64,000 bases of DNA from Icerya purchasi (taxonomy: Eukaryota; Arthropoda; Insecta; Hemiptera; Monophlebidae). The stretch covers positions 301,011,756 to 301,075,755 of the forward strand of contig CM077115.1 in assembly GCA_039619475.1 (NCBI GenBank), in the 5' to 3' direction. The notes beneath the pieces are model-generated. The model was given only the letters and a program-made list of their open reading frames with translations. It made no database searches and was not told the origin of the DNA. Of this stretch, positions 10,990 through 23,073 are shown one piece after another (the stretch's first letter is position 1; the number at the start of each line of letters is the position of its first letter). A program made the translations under genes and the position numbers.

Positions 10990-13040
10990 GTTTATAATAG
11001 AATAAACATAATCTGCATAAAAATAGAAATCACATATTTCTATCAAATTAAGTAAATTAATAAATTGTTAGAAAAAATCTAACACGAGACAAATCACGTA
11101 AAATAAAACACGCGAGTGATCTCAGGTTAAAGAAAACCATCCGTAACCACACCGTATGTTTTAAAGCGTCCGCGGTAAAACTGTGGGTTCGTCTTGCCTA
11201 ACAGCTGTGGATAATCGACTCGCATTAATCAGAGGAGCTATTACAATTACACAAAATAATTGTCACACTTCGTAGTTAAAACTGTGTAGTAAGTCAGATT
11301 TATTCCCAGATTAAATTTAAAAATTCGGCAGATTTCGTAGCTTTTTTAAGTTCGCACATAAGATAAACGATTACTGAATTTTTATTACATAGATAAGCAA
11401 ATAAATTATTATCGCGATACGTTTATTCGTTAGGGTATCCCTGGACTTTTTTGCTTTTTTCTTTCTTTAAGCTCGCCCAAATAGGTCTTACTCAGTTTTC
11501 GGTATTATTAAAGGCGTAATAACACTGCAACTTGTAAAACCCCGTATAATGTATAGGAGATAATTAAAAGTTTATTATCGTCACGAATGGCTCCACAAAG
11601 CAGATTGAGCGGATTTTTCGTGTGTTTATCGGCAAAGTTAATGGATATTCTTCCGCTCCCCTACCTTCTTTAACAAATCCTAAACACCTATTCCTTCATT
11701 AGTATACCGTTCTTTTACGCTTCACAGTAATCCTTACTAATTAAGAAAAATCTAGCCGATATTTCTGAGTTTAATGTTACGGGTTTTCACGGAAAAACTA
11801 CTTTACCTATTTCAAGCTGAAATTTTGTCTGCGCATAGTTTTCACGAACCGTTATCGTTTCAAAATGTTTCACAGTTTCAAGTAGATGGCCGTTTTAAAA
11901 GCTTGCAGTAATTAACAGACTGTGGTCAACTGTAGATGTTACAGCCAATCACGTCAAATACTTCTAAAAAGTTACATTTTTTACTTCCCTGTACTCGTGT
12001 AAAATTCAGAACTTAAAAACCCTCTAAGCCATAGAAAATCTATTTATTTTATATATATTTTAGTTGTACTACTCACTCGCTTTAATGTTTAATAGTTGTA
12101 TAAGGGGACATCATGGATTTTTTACTAAAATCCGATCTGTTGCTATTAAAAGCGCTGATTATTGTTCCACGCGAAAACTACTCAAGGTGAAAATTTATGT
12201 ACGGTCGTTTTTCCTCCTTATGCTCTTTAGGTGATGCTAAGAACACTTCTTATCAGCAACTATGACGGATGATTATTCTATTCACGGGGTACTAGTGTGT
12301 AATCTTCATTTCTGCCTTGTAGCTTAAATAATTTTGATATAATTATACACAAAAGAAGCATCGTCAGATCTGTTTCGAAACCATTTAAAAAAATCAGGTG
12401 CTATTAATTTGAAAGTAGATATGAAATAGAACATAGTTTTAATTACGAAATAGGACAAAGTTTGAACAAACCATTTTTGATATTTTAATTAAAAATTCGA
12501 AAATTATATCAAAATATGAAACAGATAGAAATGGAACACCCGAATAGTATTTGAAAGTTCTTGTTCGCTTCTTTCTCGTCATGCCTTACAATTATACGAG
12601 AGAAATTGTGCAAATAAGTTACATTACCGAAATCAGATAACCGAAAATAATTAAAAACTGAGAATTTTAAAGTATCGAATAAAAAAAAAAATTGCTTTGT
12701 AGAGGAATTATAACTATTATATAAGGATAATATATGCGTATTGTTTTTATCATAAATTACAATTTACAAGAGTATCATAAAAGTTTAATATTTTGATAGT
12801 TTAACCGTTTACATCGATTTGGAGAGGGGTACAATCGAAGTGAACAATGGGAGGAATTGTGATGGTTAATGAACGAACTAGTCTTCTTACATTATTATTC
12901 TGCAATATTTTATGATAATTTTATTTTCTTTCTTTTACCATATACAGCGACTAGGCTAGGGTCACGGCAAAGAGTTTTACCACAATAAAGTAATGAAACC
13001 TGTGACTTTTTGCGAAATTCAAATAGTCGAGAAATTACTC
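10990..13040. other. No gene seen; small SINE-like scrap near 12950-12975
   Basis: AT-rich. At 12949-12972 the string CAGCGACTAGGCTAGGGTCACG resembles the A-box region of the SINE at 4.0-4.1 kb, but no B box follows. Confidence 0.4.
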
Positions 13041-13042
13041 TT

Positions 13043-13330
13043 TCATCTTAGCACAAGTGATGAAGGAAGTGAACATTTTGAGCGTATCGTTTTGTATTGC
13101 GGGCAGTAGGAGGTGTTCAATGGTGAATTAATTATTGCACGGAATAGAATTAGTAAGTACTTGTTCAAAAGGTACGAATGAGTAATTGAGGTATGACCAA
13201 TACGGACCCCCGGTAAAGTTTCCTCTCTACGGTGAAATCTTACTGAGGTTTTTGACCATGACTCTGAAGATTGTTCAGTTCCCTTTAGTTTATTAGAAGA
13301 GAGGACCTTCAACCATGTGTATCGTGATCT
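13043..13330 (-). mobile_element. Non-LTR ORF2 C-terminal scrap
   Basis: The minus frame contains a conserved RRE-x-L-type block followed by VRIGHTSITHSYLL, the hallmark tail after RNase H in I/jockey-like ORF2 proteins. The Cys/His cluster that should follow is not clearly preserved. It is an isolated fragment of under 300 bases with no RNase H upstream. Confidence 0.6.
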
Positions 13331-14122
13331 TTTTTTTTGTCTAGACGACTGCTGATATGCCTTTCAAAATCTGTTGTCCGTATTGCAATACTAATGGGGT
13401 TGAATTGCTTCTTTGGCAGCTTGGTTCATTAATCGTTGCTTGAGATAAGGCCTTTATGAAAATTATTCGACAGGGTGTATTTTACAGTACGGAAATTCTT
13501 TCCTTTGCTGTATGCTGTTTGTGAAACTTGAGCAATCTTTGTAGCGCTCCTAAAGAGTCGACGTAAATTTAATTTTTTCCCGAGTAAACATTAAGAATGG
13601 CCATAAAAATAGCATACAGCCCGGAAGAGAGGATAACTTTAATTTAAGAGTTTTAAGGATCTTCCCGTTTTTCGTTTTTTTTTTTTTGATTTTTGAATAA
13701 TAATCCTTAATCTGATTTACCCCTCAGTTAATAAGAATGCTAAGCGAGATCGAAATTTCATCCACTTCTGTAGTAGATACTAAAACCAGCTACGATTTAA
13801 ATTTTATTTTAAATCGCGGCAAATTTAATTTAGTAATCCGGGGTTATACGATAAGGTGAATGAATTGACTTTTATGAAGATGAAGAAAACAAATATTATC
13901 CCCGGTTGCAGCTGATTTCATCTCGAACTGTTATCGACTTTTCCTTTACTCTCAATTGCTGAAATCTCTAGCAGTCCCAAAAGGAAAACCGTTTGCATAG
14001 AAAGATTAAAGAGCGAACAGCGTACGTTAAGTGACTGAACAGATTATACAACCGAATTACAAAGGATCCATTACAAAAAGGATTGAGTTTCGAAAAATTC
14101 GCTTAAACTGAACTAAATATCG
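13331..14122. other. No gene seen
   Basis: No coding motif or repeat recognised. Confidence 0.4.
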
Positions 14123-14273
14123 AGAGGTGGATGTCAAATTTCATGGATGGATAATCTTAACAACTGGTTCAACTGTTCCTCATTAGAACTTTTCCGAATA
14201 GCTGTTGATAGAAATAAATTCCAATTGTGGATCGCCAACCTTCGAGACGAAGACGGCGGATAAAGAAGAAGAA
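14123..14273 (+). mobile_element. RTE-like LINE 3' end with GAA tail (first of two)
   Basis: From 14123 the frame reads RGGCQISWMDNLNNWF, then CSSLELFRIAVDRN, then WIANLRDEDGG and a stop at 14261-14263. This is the extreme C-terminus of RTE/endonuclease-reverse transcriptase proteins (the SWxxNLxxW, ELFRxA and ANLRDGDG-like blocks). The stop is followed at once by an AGAAGAAGAA tail. Nothing upstream is recognisable, so it is a severely 5'-truncated copy. Confidence 0.7.
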
Positions 14274-14634
14274 CTAAATGAATCTGGTAAAAAAACACTT
14301 TGAATCAAATGTGAAAAAAAACTTACGAACGGTACAGCTATTTCCTACTTTGGGAAAAAATAAATCAAAAAGAAAAAATGGGAAGCCAGCAATTAAATTT
14401 AAAGGAAAGAAGCCAAAAGAAGAACAACTGCGAGTTGAAGAAATACGACTACGTAAGTTGAATTTGTAGCATCTCCGCATATTTAATTTTTTTTTTCTTA
14501 CCATGGACCACAAAAAATGAAAGATGCGGAGGTCCCACAATCGATGAAAACGGGTCCGGTACTAATGGGGATATAATTAGAAAATGAAAAACCAATTTCT
14601 TTAAGACCAACATATCACTTCTGAAAATAACAAT

Positions 14635-14854
14635 AATGATGGGAACGCTAAAAGGGAAAAGGGTACGAGGAAGAAGAAGGATTTTTTGGCTCCAAAATAT
14701 TAAGACATGGACTCGAGTTACAAAATTAAGAGAATTATTCTAGGTCGCAAGAAGTCGAGTCGCATTTCGTCAAATGGTGGAGTGCATGAAAAATGGTTAA
14801 ACTATACCCGAATCGGATTGCATAAATAAGAAGAAGAAGAAGAAGAAGAAGAAG
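14635..14854 (+). mobile_element. RTE-like LINE 3' end with (AAG)n tail (second)
   Basis: The frame from about 14635 gives GKRVRGRRRIFWLQNIKTW and LRELF, then an in-frame TAG at 14741-14743, then VARSRVAFRQMVECMKNG and a stop at 14798-14800. This is the same terminal domain as the fragment 370 bases upstream, in another subfamily. The roughly 26-base 3' UTR runs into an (AAG)n tract at 14826-14854. The copy is too short and broken to be functional. Confidence 0.72.
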
Positions 14855-15240
14855 TTGGATACAGAGAGCGTGAAATTGCGATTTGAAAAATATAAAATAA
14901 ATTTGAGGCAAGCATTCGAAAAATGCAAGGGAAGAAATTCGGAAAAGATGTCGCTGATGATGAGGAGGACAAAATGAGGACAGAGCAAAAGGAAATGCCA
15001 AACGTAATCTAGAGACGTAGACTGCGATTAAGCACAAGTGGCGAACTAGATGGAAAAAATGATAGAGTTTTTTTTTTAAAACTTGGAGCAAGTAGTACAC
15101 GGGGTACATTTCCAAGACGAACAGAACTGAAACAAAATGTCTCCAGAAATAGAGAAGACAGCAAGATTGAAAATGATTCGAGTCAAAGATTGTGATACCA
15201 ATTCTCCGTGATCATTTCGTACCCTAGATTTTTTTTTAGG
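14855..15240. other. No gene seen
   Basis: Purine-rich sequence after the AAG tract. The minus-strand frames here reflect the AAG repeat and its A/G-rich flank. Confidence 0.4.
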
Positions 15241-15470
15241 CTTACCGCGGAGTAACATTGAAACCGCTGCCGATTTGTGCCGCCCGTTTTCCATTCTTTT
15301 CCGAAAACAGCTTTTCACGAGAAAATCGTTTCTTTATCCACCGAATTCCAGAGAACAGACAGTGCGCATCTTGTGTCAGCGATCACTGGTCGCCGCGACT
15401 CACACTCTCTTCAATTGCTCTAACCTACATCAACCGCGTGACTGAAACGATTTCTTCCTTTCGCTCAGTA

Positions 15471-15481
15471 CTCACACACAT

Positions 15482-15534
<53 letters not shown>

Positions 15535-15551
15535 CACACACACACACACAC
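15471..15551. repeat. (CA)n microsatellite
   Basis: About 80 bases of CA dinucleotides with one CG interruption, read directly. Confidence 0.95.
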
Positions 15552-15949
15552 ATTATGTCATGCCAATAAAACCCTACATCTCATCGCTCATCCATCTCGC
15601 CAAAAACTGGAAACAACATATTCTTCTCGCCTTCCTACCGATTTGCGTGTTATTCAAGCGTATAGCCTTCATTTTCATTCTTCCCCTACTTTTAGATTTA
15701 CATACGAGCGATTTATTGGGGCGGGGGAAAATTTAAAAGCGTGGACAGGTCAACGATCCTCGCCATTTATTAAGATTTTTGATCTTCCCTCCGGTAGCGT
15801 CTTTATCGTCTCCACTGGCAACCGACTCCCGGCCAGTTTTCCTTTCATTTCCGTTGTGCACCACGGCTAATAATCTCCCGAAAAATCGTTGTAGACCACC
15901 TCCCAATTCATTAACACTTCCATTACTTTGTAAACTGCATCCTCTCTTA

Positions 15950-17400
15950 AAACCCGGCTTTTAAGAAGAATCAACGGCGGCCCGACTGTGCTGCTGGCCG
16001 CACTTTCATTGATCTAGCCACACTTGCCTTTTTCGTGGACCACTTGGAATCATTATCTGAGCGTGTTGCAAAACTTTGCCGTACTATAGGGAGCGGAGGA
16101 GGGGGACTCTAATTATCGTCGACGGCGCTGATTTACTTAGTTCAACAGTTTCCGTCGAAATAATACGTTTCGCGCCCTTTTCATTTATCAACGTCAACGC
16201 GGCACTCTTCAGCCAACATGGGCCGTGTGTCTTTCGAATTTTTCACGGCGACCTCACAATTACAGCAGAACTACTTTCGGGAAAACGGATACGCCGGTCG
16301 CTCGCACTTATCTCTCTATTATTTCGTTTGGAAAATTTTTCATTTTAAAATTAATAACGTGGCCTTTTACGTAGCACGGATGTTGCGGTACAGTTGCCGG
16401 CAGTAACATTTCGACTATACGCGTTATTACCGTTGTTGTTATTACTAAAAACGTGCATCGAGACGTTGAAGACAACATCTGCTTCCAAGATGACGCAAGC
16501 GGCACAACCTTTATTTTCGTCCTTTAATAATTTTTTATTCGCATTTCTTGTACCGAGCGAAGGTGATTTCGCCTACTTTTTTTCTCCCTTCCCTCTGTCT
16601 CGCCTTCCGCGAGTCTTCTCGCTTATTATTGTTGTTGTAATTTCAATTTAAACTGAGGGGCAGTTTTTAAGCTGGGCTCGCAAGTGCGGTCTGGACGGCA
16701 AATTAAAATTCTCCCTCTAACACGTTAGCGCGCAGGCTAGTCGAATGAGGAGCGTTTAATTTAATCGTTTCGTTGTTAGCGCGTGTTCATGCTCTGTTAA
16801 TAAGAGCGGCCGCCGCTCGCTCGGCAATTCCAGCCGAGGCAGAGCCAGGCGGCCCGCTTGGACCGTCTATTTTCTCCATTAATGCGATTATTGCGGCTGC
16901 GGCGACGGCCGGAGTGAGCGAGCCCTCGTTCATCGGTTATTAAGCGAGTATAGAGCCTGGAAAATAATTCGCAAGCCGCTTCTAGCCAGGTTCGCCTAGG
17001 TGCCATTCTGAATACTGAATAATATTAATAATAACCGGCTAACGAAACCATTCTCTGTCTACGCAATTCGTCGCTAATTTGGCAGCAGTCTAACCGCTAA
17101 TGGGACCTGGCCGTTCTGTGCGAATTATTAAATGGATCGGCCGCCTGTCCATAACACCACACATATCGCTGTAGAGAGGAGCTCACAGCTTCATTGCAAA
17201 CCAGCGCCGCCCTCATAATGATAATATTTACATTTACATGACCGACATCTTCCGCGCACATTATCAGTAATTAACCTAATTATATCAGAAAAAACCGATA
17301 GCCGCTTTTAATTAACGGCCTACACAATGCAAAACCGTATTATTATACGGGCGCATCGTACATTTCCCGACGATCAATAGAAAATCCTATCATCTCTAAA
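15950..17400. promoter_or_regulatory. GC-richer non-repetitive island with homeodomain-type TAAT motifs (candidate enhancer)
   Basis: Base composition changes from the AT-rich surroundings to a balanced, complex sequence with no transposon motifs and no frame I can defend as coding. Within 16.6-17.4 kb there are repeated TAAT/TTAATTAA cores (CATTAATGCG near 16876, AGTAATTAACCTAATTATA near 17270, TTTTAATTAACGG near 17307) between GC-rich blocks such as GCGGCCGCCGCTCG. This is typical of arthropod developmental enhancers, but no target gene is visible. Function is an inference; unrecognised exons cannot be excluded. Confidence 0.3.
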
Positions 17401-19840
17401 AAAAAACGGTTGGGTGATGTGGTGTGAAGGCAGTACCGCATAAATCAAAATCTCTCTTATTCCACACGAAATTCGGGCGCACTTTATGTAATAGGCAATT
17501 GGCGGTTCAGCGACAGCTATAAATATACTTCAGAATCTACTCCTCCCGCTTGAGTGTCGACACTAAACAGCAGTAGGGAGGCCTTAGTTGAAGGATAATT
17601 CGCGAGACAAAAACGTTGTCTGATTTTATAGCACTCGTCATCTGTATTCATCAAGGTTGACTGTGAATATTTTTGAAATAATTTAGAGGTCTCCAGGCTT
17701 TTTTTTTGCCTTTTTCCATTATTATCGATCCGGCCAATCACTCATTAATAATGCAATAATTTAGACGTTCAACGCGGAAGTTTATTAAAAATAATCTCAT
17801 TAATTTTATCTCAAACGATCCGTATTCTTAGGAACGATATTTGTCTAAGACATTAATCATCTAAGTCTCATATATCTATTAATAGGTCGATTTACAGAAT
17901 TTTAAAAATTAAGTAAATACATAATTTTAAATCGAGTTAATAATATTTAATCAAAATTTTTTTTAAACATAATTATCTATTAAGTGTTTCAGTAACGATC
18001 GGCTTACTTTTATATTTATGTTTTATAATTTATAATTATTTTTTAAAAAACCCCATCAAGATCCTTTTTTTTTTTTTTTTTCTATTTGTGATGTTTTTTA
18101 TGTTTTGCTTCATTTTTCAGCTAACGCTGATTTTCCAGTGCGTTGATGGGTATAACACAAACGCGCTTAAGCTGTCAAGACAAAAATTCTCGGCTGTGAC
18201 ATCACAAACCGGTTCTTTGCAAACTGGAAATCATGTATTATTTGGTTGCCAACTTTTTTTATTTTATTTTATTTATTTATTTTTTTTTTTTTTTGGCGAA
18301 ATAATAAAGATTCTCACAAGCAGAACGAAGGGGAGAGAATCAAAATAGCAATTCAGTCAGAGATGGATTAATTTAAAAGAACTAGGTAGAGGAATGACGA
18401 ACAAATGAGAGGGTACACGAAGCACGGTAAGAAGCAGGAACGTCACAGGTGCTTGGAGTTGTAGGTAAAGTTTCATTTGAGAGGGGCAGACACGCTCTGA
18501 AAATAATATGGTTGAAATCACAGAAGCCCACATCGTTCGAGTGAAGAAGATGTTAGGGAAAAGCGAAGAAAACGAGAAAAAGGTAACAGTGAATAGTTAA
18601 CACGTAATCGAATAATGGAAACGATGGCAGAACGCCGAAGTAAGAGTAAATCAAAGAACCTACGAGTTCAAACGAAGCGTAGGCTGCACACTATTAAAGT
18701 TCTTCTTTCCTCATTACCAAAACTATTCGAAATTCTTTTCTTTACTTAAACTACTTTCTTGTAATTTTTTATATTCTCTAGGCATGCTGGTCACAAATAG
18801 AGTTGTTCATTTTACTTTTATCGATACACTTTCTTTCAAAGTACAAAAATCTGAAACACACCTTTGTGAAACTAATGTTTTTTTGCATTTTTGTGATCAC
18901 TGTGCGAATTCACCACAATTGAAAAAAAAAAGAAAAAAAAACATTTTAACTAGTGAAATTAGAAAATAATGAATGTTTGCTTTTTTATAATTAACAGCGG
19001 CTCCATATTAGTTACTAAATAGGTAAGTAACCACAAAAAAAAAGAAGGTTCATAAATAAATTGAGCAATTTTAAATAGATAAATAGACATTGTTCCATGA
19101 AAAAAGTATAGCTTAATTTGTATTTTTTTTTTATTTAAAATAAGTTGTGGATCTCATAAGTATGCCCGTTATGTGACTGCCCGACACTCTTATTAACGTT
19201 TATTCTAAGTATACAAAATTACAACTATTCTTGCTTATGCTATACATCATAATATTAGTCAACTTAAGATTATATAAACTATAACATACAAATACGTACA
19301 CACACCGTAAATACACATCTGCATATACATGAGGGCAGCTAAATATCCTCAAATACAAAGAAAAATAAGAAAATAAAGAAAAGAAAAAAGAAAAAAAAAC
19401 AAGGAAAGACGAAAACAAATAAATAAAAAGAGAAGAATAAAAGAAAATGATAAAATAGGATGATTCGAAAGTGGGTTTTACTCTTTATATCATTCTTTCA
19501 GCCATTTTCATACTTCCTTTTTCCGTATTCCGAGTTTATTTTCGTTTAGTATGTGATGGGGATTGCAAACACTTTGAATTTCTCGATGCACAAGAATGTG
19601 TTATAATAAAATATTAGTTCAGATAAGCATTAAAATGGGTAATACAAAACCATTTTTGATTAAGAATTTTAGTTCATATTTCTCTTAGTTCGCTAATTTG
19701 AGATAAGATCATTAAAAATCTTCAATTACAGATGAATTCTGCTAAAGTCAAAATTACTAAATTACTTTTTTTCCATCATCATCATCATGGTGTCACATTA
19801 GCTAAACGTTGGTTAATATGCTGGCTATCTTTTTGATTTA
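17401..19840. other. AT-rich DNA with many T and A runs, no gene seen
   Basis: Homopolymer T runs at about 18066-18081 and 18280-18294 and A-rich purine tracts. The 60-86 codon frames here have no domain features. Confidence 0.45.
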
Positions 19841-20177
19841 TTTTTTTTTTTGAGCTTGTCAATCGGCGACCTTTACCCAGAAACAATTAGAATAGGACGG
19901 AGTCAATTATATCTATCAAATTTTATTAGGAGGAAATAATCAATACAATAGGAACGATCTGTGGAGAGGGAAGAGATAAAACATAACAGGCGCAATATGG
20001 AGTAGGAAGACCAAGTCTCAATAAAATGGAATAGAAAGCAAAGCACTCAGCAGAAAGAGATAATAAACACATGATCCATATCGCAAACATGCTCTTCGTT
20101 CGAGTGGAGAGGACAATATGGAGAGGTAACCAACGAAAAACGAAAACGGGAGGAAGATAATAAAGTATGGCTTAGAC
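19841..20177 (-). mobile_element. I-like LINE family 1, copy A: C-terminus and 3' end
   Basis: This is the 3' part of copy A, left of the hAT insertion. In minus reading it gives the Cys/His block SPYCPLHSNEEHVCDMDHVF. After a frameshift it continues FYSILLRLGLPTPYCACYVLSLPSPQIVPI. This aligns residue for residue with copy B (SPYCPLHPLG..DPDHVMF, FYSFLLQTGIPAPYCASFILSLPSP). The terminal signature (GGGTAAAGGTC...CTCAAAA) at 19852-19877 leads into the A tail, seen as a T run at 19841-19851. It continues at 23066 beyond the hAT element. Confidence 0.75.
20170..20177. repeat. hAT target-site duplication, left (GCTTAGAC)
   Basis: The 8-base string is repeated exactly at 23066-23073, immediately outside the other terminal inverted repeat. 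Eight bases is the normal hAT duplication length. Confidence 0.92.
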
Positions 20178-23065
20178 CAGTGGTCGGCAAAGTGCGGCTC
20201 CAGAGCCGCATGTGGCTCTTTGACTCCTTAAGTGCGGCTCTGGCACAAATATCCACGGGAGGCGCAATAATATTTTCATTTAAAAAAAACTTGGTAAGAA
20301 AAAAATTACATCTTATTTTGATAAATTAAAATTCTTCTATAAATCGAGAACATGTATAATTTTTTGTTTAAGTTAAAAGATAGGTAGGTAATTAAAATTT
20401 TATATTGTTGTAAAAATACGTAATGAACATCGAGTTTAATTTTATTAGTTTTCGTAAACGTAAACACAATCCATGTACAAGCTACCGGCTGAAATTCTTT
20501 TTCTAAAGTAGTGAGGGTACAAATTGGCATCACAGACCAGCAGTTGCAGTGTGAACAGTTTTGTCTTATCTACCGTGTCTGCCGTTGTCCTGTCTTATTA
20601 TAAAGTTGTTGTATTTTTCAATCTAGCTGTACATCTTACAGGCATTTTTATACGATTTTATTACACCTGCTATGTATGTTTGTGGTTCCGGTACAAAATT
20701 TGTAATCGATTTTTCGATAACTTCTATTTGTCCAAATGTTGGAAGTTTTCTTCCATTTTTGGTCATATTAAAAGTTTTGTTATTCTGATGATGGAAAAAA
20801 TTATTATTTTTTTTTTTTTTAGCGCAGTTACATATATTAATAAAATTGTATTTTTTAAAAGATTTTTTTTTTAATTTTTATTTTCATCAATTTAATAATG
20901 ATAATAATTTTCTATTGGTGGCTTTAGAAAAAAATATATTTGGAATATTTTCATAGGCACCCCAATTAACATGACTACCAAAAAAAAGCAAAGAAAAAAC
21001 GGAAGATGAAAACTGCGAATTTAAAGTTGAGTGAACCGAGAATTTTGCGTTTATTCAAAACTTGAATGGACTTCCGACATGTCTTATTTGTAATGTGAGA
21101 AATTCGCGCATAATAAGAAGTCAAATTTAGAGAGACACTTTACAAGAAAGCACGCGTCATTTAGCACTAAATATCCTAGCGGTGATGCAAGCAAGAAAGC
21201 AGTTGAGGAACTTCAGAAGAGTCAAGAGTCGTCAACTTCCGTGTTTAATAACTGGATGTAATCTTCCAGCAATATTAATATGGCAAGTTTTGTTTTTAGC
21301 CAAGAGATTGCTAAGAGAGGGAAACCGTACACAGACGGCGAATACATAAAAAATCGTTTTATAAATGCATCCGAAGAGCTATTTCGGGATTTTAAGAACT
21401 AGGCAGATATTCTGAAAAGAATTCAAGAGTTACCATTGTCTGTCAAAACCATTAAAGATAGAACAATTAAAATGTGTTCGAATATAACCACCCAGCATAT
21501 CGAAGATCTGAAATTGGTTTCGGCGTTATCAATAGCAGTTGACGAGTCTTGCGGCATAAATGATACAGCGCAAGTTTCACTTTTTGTAAGATTTATCATT
21601 CAGGCCCTAAAGAAGAACTTTTAGGATTATTGCCATTCAAAGGTCAGACGCTTGGAGAAGATATCGCAAATGCTGTAATTGAGTGTATGGATAAACATCA
21701 TATTCCCCTCGATAAAATTGTGTCGATTTCAACAGATGGGGCCAAAAGTATGACCAGCGTAAGAAAAGGGTTTGTTGCTATTTTGAAAGAAAAAATTAAT
21801 CACGAGATACTTGTTTACCATTGTATCATTCACCAAGAAGCGCTTTGTGCGCAAACATATCCGGATGAAATTTGTAAAATTATGGAATTAGTGATTACCA
21901 TTATCAATTCTATTTTAGCTAAAGCTCTTAATCATCGTCAATTCAAAGAATTTTTATTTAAAATGGAGAGTAAGTACGTTGATCTTCTGCTCCATAACAA
22001 GATACGTTGGTTATCAAGAGAGAACGTTTTAAAACATTTCGCGTCCCTTTTTCCGGAAATTAAAGCATTTCTCCTTGAGAAGGGCATTCACTATCCAGAA
22101 CTAACAGACGATCAGTGGATCCAAAACTTTTATTTCATGGTAGACGTTACGTCTCATCTAAATCAGCTTAATCGTAAACTACAAGGGAAAGGAAACTTAA
22201 TTTTTTCGATATTAGAATAAGTAATAACATTTGAAAACAAATTATCCATTTTTGCTCGGGATTTTGAAAGGGAAACATTATTTCAATTTCCGAGCCTGCT
22301 GAAGCATCGCCAAGAAAATAATTCCTCTATTGATGAACACCATTTTAAAACAATAATTTTAAATATGAGGGAAGCATTTCTCAGCAGGTTTCAGGAATTT
22401 AAAAACAGCAGAGCAACTTTAGCATTTGTCAAAAATCCTCTTAATGCTACGATAATCGAGTTGAAATTTTCTCCTTTTGAAATTGACATTGGTAGCTTTG
22501 AAATACAATTGCTGGATTTAGAAAACAAGGAGATATGGAATTCTAAATTCGAACGTCTTTGTGTTGAATTGGAAATATTGGAGAAGAAAAAATGTGATCT
22601 TAGTTCACAACACAAGTGGTCTGCTTTGAATGATCTGGAGAAGGAAGACATGATCATTTTCAACGCTTGGAATAGTATTCCTGACTCTTACGATCAGCTG
22701 AAAAAGCTCGCGTTTGCTGTTCTTTCCCTTTTCGGTTCTACATATATATGCGAACAATCTTTTTCAAGCATGAACATTATCAAGAGTAAACTGAGAAGTC
22801 GTCTTATTGATGAGAACGTTGGAATCATGCCTAAAATTAAAAACAACAACATACAAACCTGACTTACTCAAACTTTCCAAGGAGATGCAAGCATATTGTT
22901 CGCATTAATAAATATTTATTAAGTATGAAATTTAGTTTTATTTAGTGTACTACTTATTTAGTGTAATAAAAGTTTACTAAACAAGCAGATTTGGCTCCCA
23001 ATTTTTTTTAAAATTGTTGTAATGTTCATATTTGGCTCTTTGGCTAATAAGTTTGCCGACCACTG
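20178..23065 (+). mobile_element. hAT DNA transposon, 2.9 kb, complete ends, inactive
   Basis: Terminal inverted repeats CAGTGGTCGGCAAA (20178-20191) and its exact complement (23052-23065) are flanked by the 8-base duplication GCTTAGAC. Subterminal GGCTCTTTG-type motifs occur at both ends (near 20214 and 23033) and GCGGCTC motifs cluster on the left. They may be transposase-binding repeats. The interior holds a degenerate hAT transposase gene on the plus strand. The element sits inside minus-strand LINE copy A at the conserved RxGHS-like motif. The first 800 bases are noncoding and AT-rich. Confidence 0.93.
21004..22862 (+). pseudogene. hAT transposase (GTF2IRD2/ZBED-like), pseudogene
   Basis: Pieces in order match the hAT transposases related to GTF2IRD2 and ZBED-type host proteins. 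A BED-like zinc finger comes first (CLICN, then KKSNLERHFTRKHASF). Next come SQEIAKRGKPYTDGEYIK, ALSIAVDESCGINDTAQVSL (first catalytic Asp), LPFKGQTLGEDIANAVIE and VSISTDGAKSM (second Asp). VYHCIIHQEALC, LNHRQFKEFL and IRWLSRENVLKHF follow. The C-terminal hAT dimerisation region is LAFAVLSLFGSTYICEQSFS. Damage is plain: stops near 21030 and 21260, a stop near 21401, a frameshift at about 21600, and a stop at 22218-22220. It cannot make full-length transposase. Confidence 0.88.
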
Positions 23066-23073
23066 GCTTAGAC
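23066..23073. repeat. hAT target-site duplication, right (GCTTAGAC)
   Basis: Exact copy of 20170-20177. Confidence 0.92.

Noticed and set aside
14278..14469. Lys-rich 63-codon frame just after the first RTE fragment
   Set aside because: A-rich sequence produces Lys-rich frames; it begins after the RTE stop and matches no LINE domain.
15258..15569. 103-codon plus-strand frame ending in His/Thr repeats
   Set aside because: Its C-terminal part is the (CA)n microsatellite and the rest has no motif.
16797..17006. 69-codon Arg-rich minus-strand frame in the GC-rich island
   Set aside because: Arg richness follows from GC composition; no splice sites or conserved motif could be supported.
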